In this document: one piece after another, positions 1 to 9,715 of the stretch | How positions within the stretch are numbered: the first letter of the stretch is position 1 | How the letters are laid out: the number at the start of each line of letters is the position of its first letter | Origin: Molanna angustata | Taxonomy: Eukaryota; Arthropoda; Insecta; Trichoptera; Molannidae | Assembly: GCA_963576475.1 (NCBI GenBank) | Contig: OY754964.1 | Location: 3,176,501-3,240,500, forward strand | Length of the DNA: 64,000 nt | Direction: 5' to 3' | Made by a program: the position numbers and the translations under genes | Notes under the pieces: model-generated | Database searches by the model: none | Seen by the model: only the letters and a program-made list of their open reading frames with translations | What the model was told of the DNA's origin: nothing

Positions 1-2341
1 TAGGAAGCTCCTCCTGGACTTGAGGCGACTAATTGGTGGTTGGTGTCCATATAGTATATGTCTCTGGTCAGTGATTTGCTTACTTCTCTCCGCCTGTGCT
101 ATCACCTCCCGCCGAATATTTGGTGGGGCAATTCCGCTGAGAGCATATATTTTGTTTGAGGGTGTTGGTTTAAGGCATCCTGTTATGAGTCTATTTGCCT
201 CATTTAGGGAAGTGTCCACTTTTTTTGCGTGCGTTGATTGCCACCAAACAGGGCAAGCATACTCGCCAGCGGAGTACGACAGTGCTATCGTGGATGTTCT
301 GAGCACGTCGGGACTTGCTCCCCATTTTGAAGCAACCAGGTTCCGTATAATGTTGTTCCTAGCAGCCACCTTTTTCTGTGTATCTGTGCAATGGGTTCTA
401 AAGGAGAGGGTTCGATCCAGTTTAACCCCCAGATATTTTGGTTCTGCGCAGTTCTCCAATTCAACGCCCTGCCAATCAATTTTAAGCTTTCTTTTAGCTT
501 CTTTGTTTCTTAAATGGAAGGAGCACACTTGAGTTTTTGCTGGATTGGGTTTTAGGTGGTTATCTTTATAGTATTTTGTCATTCTAACCAACATTCTTGA
601 TATCTTTCCTTCCACATCCTCAAATGCGTCGCCTTGTGCTGTTATCGCCTGATCGTCGGCATATATAAAATGTTGGGTTTCTGGTCCTATAGGTTGGTCG
701 TTCGTATATATGTTGAAAAGAGTCGGCGCCAGCACGCTTCCCTGTGGTAATCCGTTCCTCTGTATTCTCCACCGGCTGTTATTGCCCTGTAGTGACACAT
801 AGAATCTGCGGTTTTTCAAGACTGATTCACAGATTTTAACTAGCTTGAAATCTTTTGTTAAGCTATAGATCTTTGATAGCAAAATTCTATGGTTCACTGT
901 GTCATACGCGGCGCTCAAGTCTATGAATACAGTTCCAGTTATCTTCTTCTCTTCGAACCCATTCTCTATATGTTGGGAAAGGTTTAAAATTTGGCTAGTG
1001 CATGATTTACCAGAACGGAATCCCGCTTGTTCTTTTATTAATTTATTCTCTATGATTGGGCCGATTCTATTCAGTATAATACGTTCATAAACTTTATAAA
1101 GGTGACAGAGCAACGATACTGGGCGAAAGTTTTTTGGGTCGGTTGGCTCTTTTCCGGGCTTTAGTAGAGCTATCACTTGGGCCTTCGACCACAAGCTGGG
1201 TATTTGTCCAGAATCTACGCACTCATTCACAAATTTTGTAAGCCATTCTATAGTCTTTGGGCCGAACTGTTTGATTTGCTCTGTCATTATTCCATCAATA
1301 CCAGCAGCCTTCTTGCATTTCATTTTGTGTACCGCTGCGCGTACCTCTTGGTCACTGATTGGGGTTGCGAAATTGTGGTTCTCTTCACATTCCTCTCTTG
1401 TTATCCTAGTACTGGTCTTTCTCTCACCCTTCTCTGTCTTTCCGTTGATTAAGAGTTGATGGGCGACTTGGTTAGCTGTGATGTTTTTGTGGTGTTTTGG
1501 TTGGTTATTTTCATTATTTAGTTTCTTAAGTAGTTTCCAGGCTTTATTACTATTCTTAGACATGTCCAATTCACTCAGGGTATTTATCCATTCTTTTCTT
1601 CTTTCCTCAGATATTGCACTCATAATTCTTTCTCCGGTGCTTATCGTGTCTTCGTTGAAAGGATCCAGGTCAAACTTCTCCGCATAGATTTCAAGATCTC
1701 TGGTCATGATCTGAGGCAATCCAGCAACATAGTTCGTTCTACATCCTCTGGGTATATATCGTCTAGACACTTCCTTCAAGGTGTTTACAAATTGATCATA
1801 GCATTTAGGATGTGGGGGTATGTTGTCGATTGTTCTCTCCAGAGCAGCCGTGAATTCATGCCAATTCGCTTTTTTAAAGTTAAATCTCCGGCGAAAAGGG
1901 ACATTTCTTGGTCTAATTGCGGCGTATATCTGGCACGCAAGGGGTCGGTGCTGAGTTTTAGGTATTGGAGCCAATATACATTTTTTGCACTGGCTTGCTA
2001 TGTTGTTGCTGACAAATAAATTATCGGGGTTATATCCTCGGCGCCATCTTCCACTGTTAAATGAATACGGAAGCTTAGAGTCGTGTATTAGTGCCATTTG
2101 TCTATTTTCAGCCCATTATTCAACCGCTTCTCCATCACTGTTCGTCTCCCGGTATCCCCAGTTAACGCTATGGCTGTTAAAATCCCCGATTACTATTCTA
2201 GTTGTGTGGTTTCCAAAATTTGATGTCTCATTGAACTTAAAATCTATGTTTGGCGGTTTGTATATTGAGCTCATGGTACATATACCGATGTCAATTGTTA
2301 AAATCTCTATGTCTAAATATTCCGCCTTTCGGTGTTGATAT
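1..2341 (-). pseudogene. Non-LTR retrotransposon ORF2 (endonuclease C-terminus plus reverse transcriptase), one stop codon
   Basis: Read on the minus strand, one frame is open from about 2341 to the left window edge except for a single TAA at 2113-2115 (context EAVE-stop-WAEN). The N-terminal part is the end of an APE-type endonuclease: GDFNSHSVNWGY, then NPDNLFVSN and QHRPLAC. The reverse transcriptase follows: KKAAGIDGI, NFRPVSLL, AGFRSGKS, FIDLSAAYD (first catalytic Asp), NGLPQGSVLAP, FIYADDQ (catalytic Asp pair) and YLGVKLD. The order and motifs fit the I/Jockey superfamily of LINEs, which nick target DNA and reverse-transcribe their own RNA. The 5' part (ORF1 and most of the endonuclease) is missing, as expected of 5' truncation, and the 3' end lies outside the window. 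With one nonsense codon in about 780 codons this is a young copy. The clade is my inference; the RT identity is secure. Confidence 0.93.
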
Positions 2342-2355
2342 AAATAAATATAATA

Positions 2356-2650
2356 TTCATTCATTCATTCATTCATACATACCATCACGGCATATCCCAC
2401 AATGTGGGGTAACCAGCGATAGGTGTGCGGGTGTGCATTGCCTTATAAAAGGGAGAACAACACATCTATGTATACCCACACACCAGTCTCGTTTCACCAA
2501 AAAGGCACTACATTCAGAATGGGTGGTGAACCTCATTGTTGAACTATGTGAGATGTTATTGTTGCCTGTTGTATTTTCTATTAACTGGCTCTTACGGGAC
2601 ACTCGAAAACAATAATTTAAAATAATGGAAGCACTATTCTAAGCCGGTGC
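2356..2650 (-). repeat. SINE-A with (ATGA)n-type tail and RTE-like 3' end
   Basis: Read on the minus strand, a ~260-bp non-coding body ends in GGGATATGCCGTGATGGTAT followed by TATG and then a GAAT/ATGA tetranucleotide tail (2356-2384). Related copies in the same orientation lie at 19530-19795 and 38121-38350, so it is a dispersed retroposon. The last ~40 bases match the 3' end of the RTE-1 LINE at 62640-62700, suggesting the LINE machinery mobilises it. No clear tRNA promoter boxes are visible, so the origin of the head is unknown. The LINE at 1-2341 starts directly beside the tail. Confidence 0.75.
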
Positions 2651-2693
2651 CTCACAGCTATAATATTATCTACGTTAGAAAATGTTGATATTG

Positions 2694-2866
2694 ATTTAAC
2701 AGGCACCCAATAACAAGTTGCCACATTCTGGAGACTTACAATATTAATCGTCTCACAGATCCAGACTGAAAACACAATTAAAAATTGTGTCTTCAACGGG
2801 AATCTAACCCGGGACCTTTGAATCAGCAGTCAGATACTAAACCAACTGAGCCACTAAGGCCGTCCT
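2694..2866 (-). repeat. SINE-B (tRNA-derived), 3' part missing
   Basis: On the minus strand the head reads like a tRNA: box A region TGGCTCAGTTGGTTTAG, an anticodon-arm-like CTGACTGCTGATTCA, and a box B-like GGTCCCGGGTTAGATTCCCG. A tail follows with AGACGATTAATATTGTAAG and TTGTTATTGGGTGC. Other copies are at 5625-5845, 49277-49400, 51935-52165 and 60920-61325. The number of copies and the non-tRNA body make this a SINE, not a tRNA gene. Confidence 0.8.
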
Positions 2867-2945
2867 ACTGAATTCGGTACCTCAAAATACAATTTATGTT
2901 TTTGTATTATACACGTTTATTTTGTGTACCAAATTTAAATTAATA

Positions 2946-3235
2946 TCACGTTGGGGTCACCAATATGGGGGTGCAGGTTTATTGCCTATATGTGGTATTG
3001 ATTATCATGTTTGGGAGGCCTTGGAGGTATGGTTCTCGTGGAAAGATACACAGAGGTTTGAAGCCCTGTTCCACTTTATTCGTTTGGGCAGAATCGAACC
3101 GCCGGACGAACGAACCTTTCGCACGTTTGGATTGGGATCGAACCAATCGACGTGTACCTATTCCACGGTTGGTCCACACGTGTAATATGGACGAACCGTT
3201 CCCCCAATATACTATACGTTACCGGTAGTCGTATA
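2946..3235 (-). mobile_element. LTR retrotransposon remnant: LTR plus primer binding site
   Basis: On the minus strand the sequence runs from an LTR-like body with two AATAAA signals (GAATAAAGTGG and GGCAATAAACC) to its end at ACCCCCATAT (2963), immediately followed by TGGTGACCCCAACGTGA (2946-2962). A TGGTGACCCC-type tRNA-complementary site directly after an LTR is typical of Gypsy-type elements. The LTR 5' boundary is uncertain, near 3225-3235. The region between primer binding site and 2885 has no gag reading frame that I can see, so only a stump remains. The assignment rests on the primer site and polyadenylation signals; no second LTR is present in the window. Confidence 0.6.
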
Positions 3236-3356
3236 GCATAGAAGTGCACAATATTAAACAGTTATTATAAGAGCAGTGGGTATTTCAATATATTAAAAGA
3301 TGAGTTACTTACAGAGAGATATATTTTAACACAAACTATTAAATGTACAAAGCATT

Positions 3357-3556
3357 GAAAGACTAATTATGTAAGATTAATTATAACTACGCGAATTGCT
3401 CGAACAAAAATTGAGAAGACGAGGCGCAACACCTCGACCAGACGAGAGTCAGCAGAAGATAACCCGCCGCTGGCCGAGCCGCAGTTAGCAGCGCTCGACC
3501 GTTTGGGTCGCCTGGTGGGGGAAAAGGCCAGTTGGCTTCGCACGCCACAAACTAAA
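3357..3556 (+). other. GC-rich island with a short open frame, unidentified
   Basis: About 130 bases (3410-3555) are clearly richer in G+C than their neighbours. One plus-strand frame is open for roughly 65 codons to a TAA at 3554-3556, with an Arg/Glu/Pro-rich sequence including AEPQLAALDRLGRLVGEKAS. I do not recognise the family. It could be the end of a retroelement ORF, a host exon, or chance. It has no good start codon and no homologous copy in the window. Confidence 0.25.
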
Positions 3557-3664
3557 TAAATATGGGTTTTGTATTTTCTTTTAGTCGTTTTGTAATTTGC
3601 ATTTTTACATGTATATTATTGTTATATGTTGATTATTATTTCATTTGTTATATTCATTAACGAT

Positions 3665-4258
3665 TAGTTTTACTCCTCACTAACCCAAGGGGATATAGTG
3701 GGGAGTTATGATTTGGCAATTTCGAAGGCTATTTTCTTGCAGATTATCAACTTGTATCATGCTGAGATTGTATTCTGAAAGTTTCATCACAATGTATCTG
3801 TGTGTGTGTGTGCTATATGTTCTTTGTGCTGTGTGCAGTGTGCTATGTACGGCGCGGCGTGTTCATTTTCCTTTATCGATTATAGACTTAAGTACTCATT
3901 CGATTCTATTTAAATTTTGCAAATATGTATATCTAATACTCGATTAGATCCCATTAGATTTTGAACGATACATGAACAGTGCTTCTCATTTTTTTTAACT
4001 GTCAAATATTTCAAAGTATCCCCAAGCTCAGGAAAATTAAAATTTGAAATTTTTATTTTCAAATTCGTAAAAAGGTACATCACTTTTCATAAAATGGCAT
4101 TGAAGAGTTATCAAGTTTTCATAATAAAATATTTAAATAAAAAAATAATTTAACAAACACTTTTCATGAAAATGCTGTAAATTTTCTATACAAAATTTTA
4201 ATACTTTATAGAATGACTTGTTAGTGAGGAGTTTAGCGTTGGCCACAACCCACTCGTT
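3665..4258 (+). mobile_element. Non-autonomous element, family A2, complete copy
   Basis: The left end is a hairpin, ACTCCTCACTAACCCAAGG pairing with GGATATAGTGGGGAGT. The right end is GAGTTTAGCGTTGGCC then ACAACCCACTC, an imperfect palindrome. Related copies: 37064-37582 (minus), 41331-41650 (left part) and 53287-54767 (interrupted by a LINE). There is no coding capacity. Paired terminal palindromes and T-rich flanks recall Helentron/HINE-type or foldback elements, but the CTRR terminus of canonical Helitrons is absent. Class is therefore left open. Confidence 0.7.
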
Positions 4259-4259
4259 T

Positions 4260-5620
4260 TAAAATATTACCGTTTTGTTTTTGTATGTATTATCATGTTT
4301 AAATTCTGTTTTATATCTAATGTGTAAAAGGGTATTGCCGGAAATTGTAATAAATGAATAAATGAAATGAAAGATTATAACCCTCTATTTTTTGGAGTCT
4401 AATAATATCGCCGGCCTCTGTACATAAAATAATAATATATTATGTTATATCTGTGGAAATGTGGAATTTATTATTATGTATTTATTGTTATTATGCGGCT
4501 ATTCTGTATTCAGGTAGACGCCACGGTTCGATGAATCAAAGGAATGATTGGCATCTGGATTGCGTCAAACCATCAATATATTATTAAAATATAATATGTA
4601 TGTGGCTGGCTTTCATCAATCTTTGTAGGGTGAGCATTTCTGCTCAGCTGACGAAGATGACGGTCTGATATCTATAATATAATTACTGTACGCCATGTTT
4701 TTTCGTCGTTCAACGGATTGCCAGTGAAATATTTTTTCTTTAATCAATTTTCGCGTTCGAAATTTATCTTTAAAATAAAAAATAAATTTATGCGAAAAAG
4801 TACAAAATTATCGTTTAAAATGTATTTTCTGCATAAATTGACAGTATTATTTTTTAAAAAGGAATTTCAAACATTCAGAATAATAATATCCATTCAAATA
4901 TCCATTTTGAATACTGAAAACATTGCTTTCGATATGTCATAATAATATGTCAGAATGTCGGTAAAAGGTAAGATAATATTTTCATTTAATGGCGTTATTT
5001 AGTTATATGATGTATAATTTGTCATTTTTATTGTATTATTATAAAAAGATATTCAGTCTTAACTGTTGTGTATTGTTCTAAATGATATTTTGAATATACA
5101 TTCAAAATATCGATGTTTGTAATTTCCAAAGACCTTACATATATACTTACATTATTATAAGGTCTTTGGTAATTTCATATGACGCATTTCTTTCAAAACA
5201 TTGTCGAAAATATTTTTTTTTTATAATTTCCGCATTTTTACTATAAAAATACTGTTTTATTACTTGATTTTAACGTTTTCACGTAAAGATATTTACTTTT
5301 TGAATATTGTTTAATGTCCTAAATGGTATATTTGACGATATTTAGTTGTATAAGGTTATTTCGCAACTGCCGCGTAGCGGCAAATAAATCGCGCGGCGGC
5401 CGTTGGGGGTTGGGCCGCGATAGCCGCCAGGGCCCCTAGTTTCAATAATATTTCTACAAAGCGACGCATTACGTCAAATATACTTACATACACCTTATGC
5501 ATACATAACACGAGCGGATCTTGACCAACAATAAAAACTCTACAAAATTTGAATTGTTTTAATCATAGATTTGTAGACGAAATATATTTGCTTGGCAAAA
5601 AGAAAAAATGCAAATACTTA
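4260..5620. other. AT-rich gene-free stretch
   Basis: No coding region recognised. The only contrast is a GC-rich block at 5365-5440 (NotI-like gcgcggcggccg and gggccgcgatagccgccag) followed by a stretch that reads open for some 30 codons; it looks like a fragment of an unidentified repeat. The segment 5040-5170 holds a short direct/inverted duplication around AAAGACCTTACATATATACT. Confidence 0.4.
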
Positions 5621-5624
5621 TTTA

Positions 5625-5845
5625 TTTATTTAATATTGCTTCTCGGGCAACTAACAGGTACTATGTCAAATATTAATTTAACACGCACCCAATAACAAGT
5701 TGCCACATTCTGGAGACTTACGATATAAATCGTCTCACAAATCCAAAATGAAAACACAATTAAAAACTGTGTCTCCACCGGGAATCGAACCCGGGACCTT
5801 TGGCTCAGCAGTCAGACGTCTAACCAACTGGGCCACGAAGGCCGA
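5625..5845 (-). repeat. SINE-B, near full length
   Basis: Best-preserved SINE-B copy here. On the minus strand: box A region TGGCCCAGTTGGTTAGACG, box B CCCGGGTTCGATTCCCGG, body with GAGACGATTTATATCGTAAG, then GTTAGTTGCCCGAGAAGC before an A+T-rich tail at 5610-5640. Box B matches the GGTTCGATTCC polymerase III consensus, so the internal promoter looks intact. Confidence 0.85.
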
Positions 5846-5997
5846 TAAATATTATATTTTTAGTCATTATCCTCAAAACCGTAGTTTGGTAACCGTTAGT
5901 ACAACAATCTATTTTAGGTACCAATTCATTCGTATAGAATTAAATATGTTATTGGTTAGGTAGGTACCTACTCAATAACAAATCGAATATTTATAAT

Positions 5998-6108
5998 ATC
6001 TGGCGCGGTTCAGGGGTTATATCTGTGTGAAAGGATTGTTACATCATGTATAAGGAATGTTGCTTTTATTGTATACAAATCAATTTCTCAATAGATGGCA
6101 GTCAGTTC
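5998..6108 (+). repeat. Family B repeat, left segment (interrupted)
   Basis: The sequence GCGCGGTTCAGGGGTTATAT to CAATTTCTCAATAGATGG matches 21249-21345 and 35643-35745. The copy is interrupted here by LINE and SINE insertions and resumes at about 6584-6616 (AAAGGTTTTTCATCACTTCAT) and again at 6930-7120 (the CATAAAGTGCTCGCGTAAAC and CCGATGACAGGTCG segment). Confidence 0.75.
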
Positions 6109-6590
6109 TGTCAGTGCCCAGACCAAACTTCGGAACATATCCTGTGTGATTGTTACCACCCAACGGTGTCCTCTTTTAGATCGGAGCTCCTGGCTGCTGT
6201 CCGTGAGCCTCTTTAAGGTCCCATTGGTCATGCGGATCTTGTGATCTCGAAAAACAATTTTAAAGCCTTTAAAAAGTTTTGTCATAGTTATGGTGCCTTA
6301 TTATTGTTAGATTCCTAGTAAGTTATTTTTTTATAGATATCTTGGTCATACCCCTGATATTTCTCATTTATAAGATCTGAAGTCCAAGAGTGTGAATCCT
6401 CCATTCACATTCGTCGATTGTTCTTTTGCACTATGGTGCCGAGATTGCTAATCTAGAGAGCTCCATGAGCTACTTTTTGTACTATGCATTTTTTTCTTGT
6501 CGCTCACTTAGCGTTCTGTGAAGGGGCCGTTTACAGTCCCCATATGCAGAGCGGGTGGTGATGGGAGTAGCAAATATATGGCATTAAAAA
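6095..6590 (+). mobile_element. LINE 3' end inserted in family B repeat
   Basis: One frame reads CPDQTSEHILCDCYHPTV, the Cys/His motif that follows the RT or RNase H domain in I/Jockey-type LINEs, and continues about 40 codons before decaying. The 3' UTR (gaaggggccgtttacagtcc, gagcgggtggtgatgggagt) recurs in reverse at 45240-45295. It ends in a short A-run at 6585-6593, where the family B sequence resumes, so the LINE fragment was inserted into that repeat. Confidence 0.7.
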
Positions 6591-6616
6591 AAAAGGTTTT
6601 TCATCACTTCATATAT

Positions 6617-6735
6617 ACCTTCTTCGCGAGTTCGAATCCTGCCAAGACCGATTTCGTTCACCTATAATACAAGCGTAATTTAGGGAATGTATGAGGATGT
6701 ATATGTACTTGTTACAACAAGGACATATTGATTAT
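6617..6735 (+). repeat. SINE-C fragment (lacks box A)
   Basis: It begins inside the tRNA-like head at CGCGAGTTCGAATCCTGCC (box B) and runs through GATTTCGTTCACCTATAATA to GGATGTATATGTACTTGTT and GGACATATTGATTA. This is the body and tail of the same SINE as 42106-42188, 34538-34702 and 49585-50765. Confidence 0.8.
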
Positions 6736-6764
6736 TTTTAAAAGAAAAGAAAGAAAGAACATGC

Positions 6765-6930
6765 AAAATTACCTCCATGGAACAGGCTAAGCCACGTGAG
6801 GAGTTTTATAACAAAAAAAATGTTAAGTATATACTTTCTTCAATTTTATTATCTTGTATTTTATACTTATATTATTGTATTTATTATATTGTATTTATGT
6901 ACTTTGGTTTTCAATAATAAAAAAAAATCA
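6765..6930 (+). mobile_element. 3' UTR of a CR1/Kiri-like LINE
   Basis: ACCTCCATGGAACAGGCTAA, CCACGTGAGGAG and a terminal GGTTTTCAATAATAAAAAA match the end of the LINE at 19890-20635. Only the 3' UTR and A-tail are present: a strongly 5'-truncated copy. Confidence 0.7.
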
Positions 6931-7120
6931 GATTGATAACTCAATAAAAAGGCATAATTGATGAACTTTGCGCATGCGCATAAAGTGCTCGCGTAAACCA
7001 GCCGATGACAGGTCGTTAACCCGGTAGGTGCCTTGATTTTCCGGTTAAGCTATAATATTCCAACTTTGTTTCTATTTGATATGTTAAACATTTGTCATAA
7101 AATTCTCATTTTTAATTATT
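6930..7120 (+). repeat. Family B repeat, right segment
   Basis: It contains CGCATAAAGTGCTCGCGTAA, CCGATGACAGGTCGTTAACC and CCAACTTTGTTTCTATTTG, matching 21580-21670 and 35905-36010. It completes the interrupted copy that starts at 5998. Confidence 0.7.
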
Positions 7121-7594
7121 TGAAAATAATTCGACAATTTTTATAATAGGTAGGTATATTCTATGGAGAGAGTCACCGTATGAAGAGTGTTTTAAAAAAT
7201 TATCGCGGTTATATTGCAGCAGGAAAAGTTTTAAAATAACGATAAAATACTTATATTGCTAAAGGAGAAACTTTAAAGAATGAACAATATCCAGACGACA
7301 GTCATTAACCTGACGTATGGAAGTCGTTAAAGATAAAATTACAGACTCCATTGCGATTTGAGAAGCCATGAACGGTGAACATTGCTACCTCCTAGATAAT
7401 AGAGCATCATAGAAAAGAATTGGGTCAGAAAATGCTTTTACCTTTAAATATTGTTGGACTTAAGTGATAGAGCAAAGCATCACTTAATCACCAAATTATA
7501 ACTTGAGAATTTATCTGTTTATAAAACAACGTAGATTATTTTCAAATGGTGTAAATTAATTATTTAGCATTATTAGTCAGGAGGTCTGGAAATC

Positions 7595-7730
7595 AATCCG
7601 TAATAGCCTGGCTTAAATGGAAAGAAGTGATTGGTGTTATCTGTGACAGGCGAATGCCAGTAAATATGAAAGGACATGTTTACAAGACAATGATCAGACC
7701 GGTGATATATGGTAGCGAGATTTTTGTATC
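7595..7730 (+). pseudogene. RTE-type reverse transcriptase C-terminal fragment
   Basis: The frame reads WLKWKEVIGVICDRRMPV then KGHVYKTMIRPVIYGSE, matching in pattern the WIKWRSVSGLLYEKKMPI / VYKTVVRPTMTYSSE segment of the RTE-like copy at 18391-19020. About 40 codons survive, with no catalytic motif. It is followed at 7740-7930 by unrelated AT-rich DNA. Confidence 0.75.
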
Positions 7731-8157
7731 TATACTCCAATCTCGCACAGTAAATGTCGTATTCGACTATGTCGCCTAAAAAATGTCGAATGAAATGTCG
7801 TATGGTAGGCTTTTAGCCATTTCTTCAAATAATTCGTCATTAAAATCGTTCGACATTGAAATGTCACATGAAAGAATAGGCAACATGGCATTAGGGATGC
7901 GTTAGGATTGATTTTTTTGCGCATTTATTGCATATTTTTGCCGTTTTTTTCTATGGTTGTCAAAACACAGCCTTTTTCTATGCAATTATATGATTGATTT
8001 CTAAGCACTTAACATATTGTTCATTGTGACTGATTATGACGCTTCCTGAATTCTCGAACAATTAGTCATTAATATTATAAAAAATATCAGAAAACAACTA
8101 TAAAAATTTACATCATCGACAAACGATTGTTTTTTACTTTGTGGTATCATTTTGAAA

Positions 8158-8407
8158 TAATTAAATGAAATAAAACACAACTTTGTGTACACCACTACAA
8201 TTATAATTTTTATTCAAATGAATAAAAAATCCCTCTACATGTTACGAGAACAAAGTTCCCTTCCTCAGGAGGATACAAAGTATACTTTGTATCCTCCTGA
8301 GGAAGGGAACTTTGTTCTCGTAACATGTAGAGGGATTTTTTATTCATTTGAATAAAAATTATAATTGTAGTGGTGTACACAAAGTTGTGTTTTATTTCAT
8401 TTAATTA
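8158..8407. repeat. Perfect 250-bp palindrome of Penelope-like terminus
   Basis: The two 125-base arms are exact reverse complements, centred between 8282 and 8283. The plus-strand arm contains a hammerhead-like arrangement: CTGAGGA (8297-8303), stem II GGGAAC/TTT/GTTCTC (8305-8319), GTAAC (8320-8324), then AT-GTA, and flanking stem I pieces ATCCTC (8291-8296) and GAGGGAT (8330-8336). The same lies on the minus strand at 8229-8274. The core has U where the consensus GAAA has its first A, so activity is doubtful. Sequence left of the palindrome (8100-8157) continues the same element; a related decayed copy is at 21925-22130. Confidence 0.8.
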
Positions 8408-8877
8408 TAAAAATTTAATTTACTTTGGTAATTTGTCAAATAATCAAATAATTTGTCTCGTACTTTTACACGTAAGAGACAAATTATTTGCAAATAAAGA
8501 ACACAAGCATACAAACTAGACAAATATAAAGAAATATTGTGTACCTATATTGAAATATTCAATAGCAAACAAATCGTCTGCTGACTGGAAGAAGTCACTA
8601 ACTGCATATTTTGGCAAAATTGAGTTAACTATGCTATCATATTCACCAAAACACAGTTTACATCTGGAAAAAAAATTATCTTCATATCAGGTCCCGTTGC
8701 GGAGATTTTTCGGAAAAATATTCATTATCTGCATTTTTTTCAATTATGCCGTCTGGAAAAAGTCATTATCGTTGTAATGAAGTCTTTTTTTTATATATTT
8801 TTGTATTTAACTACCAACATTCGAAAATTTTAACACATTAACTAAAGAATTTAATTTTCGATAAATACATAGCATCA

Positions 8878-9180
8878 CATCCTAACTGGGTAGGCAGAGA
8901 GAAATGAACGCCATTTTTTCTATCCCGGATTGCATTAATCGCCTTATTTACATTGATACATCATCTCAACATTTTAGACTGTTATTCTCATACATCAACC
9001 CATGCATGTCCCTAACGGGGTAGGCAGAGAGAACCAAACACTATATTTTTATATCCTGGAACACATACATCGCCTCATCAATATTCATACATCATTATTA
9101 CATGTTCATCTTTTTTTCATGTTTCTTAGATTTCTTTCTCTAAGAATTTCGTTCGTATGGTCGAACCAGCCTAAATAATA
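8878..9180 (-). mobile_element. Two decayed RTE-1 LINE 3' ends
   Basis: ACTGGGTAGGCAGAGAGAAA (8884) and AACGGGGTAGGCAGAGAGAA (9014) match the 3' end of the RTE-1 LINE at 62690-62710; downstream pieces such as CATACATCGCCTCATCAATA and TTCGTTCGTATGGTCGAACC also fit. The two fragments are tandem and in the same orientation, about 130 bp apart. Confidence 0.6.
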
Positions 9181-9282
9181 TTTATATTGTAGTGATATAC
9201 CAGAAAAACTGCATTCCTGGTACAATATCTCTTATCAGTAAATACAGGAGAGAGACAAGATGTTTGCCTGACACTGTTAATT

Positions 9283-9362
9283 TAAAGCACAAGCATATGC
9301 TTAAATTTGGGGATTATGAGGATGCATAAATGTAATTGTTAAACGAACATATTCGTTCTTTA
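9283..9362 (+). repeat. SINE-C tail fragment
   Basis: GCACAAGCATATGCTTAAAT, GATTATGAGGATGCATAAAT and AACGAACATATTCGTTC match the 3' half of SINE-C. The tRNA-like head is gone. Confidence 0.55.
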
Positions 9363-9649
9363 AAAAAACAAAAAAAACATATTTTTACATGTATTTAAGG
9401 TTAAGAATTCATAATATGATTTAGAACAGGTTTAATATTGGTTAATTCATAAAAAAATATAAGAGAGAAAATAGAAGTTGATGTGAATATCTACTGAAAA
9501 TGTGAGTAAATACCTAAATTTATATTAATTTTAAAGTCAAGAAAAAATTTTAGAGGTCCTGGGCAAATAAGTACCTTTCATTTGAAACATCTGAAATATT
9601 CATGATAGGTACTAATAAAATAAGAATATTAGAAGAATACAAAAAGTTT

Positions 9650-9715
9650 GGAAGAAATTGCAAAATGGCAATAAACTCGCCACTTGTGCAAGTTGCAAAG
9701 AAGTGATTAAAATTT
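9650..9715 (+). repeat. SINE-D tail fragment
   Basis: GGAAGAAATTGCAAAATGGC and AATAAACTCGCCACTTGTGC match the 3' end of SINE-D (44575-44715, 40141-40270). Otherwise 9365-10220 is AT-rich DNA in which I recognise nothing. Confidence 0.55.

Noticed and set aside
20..532. 170-codon plus-strand open frame
   Set aside because: It is the antisense of the LINE reverse transcriptase on the minus strand.
3665..4258. Canonical Helitron
   Set aside because: Terminal hairpin is present but no 5' TC/3' CTRR ends and no A-T insertion site; only a HINE/Helentron-like possibility remains.
4640..4665. CAGCTGACGAAGATGACGG, resembling the start of a hammerhead core
   Set aside because: CUGACGA is present but no helix II hairpin and no following GAAA.
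5780..5845. Second tRNA-like head with a good box B
   Set aside because: Part of SINE-B, present in several copies with a conserved tail.
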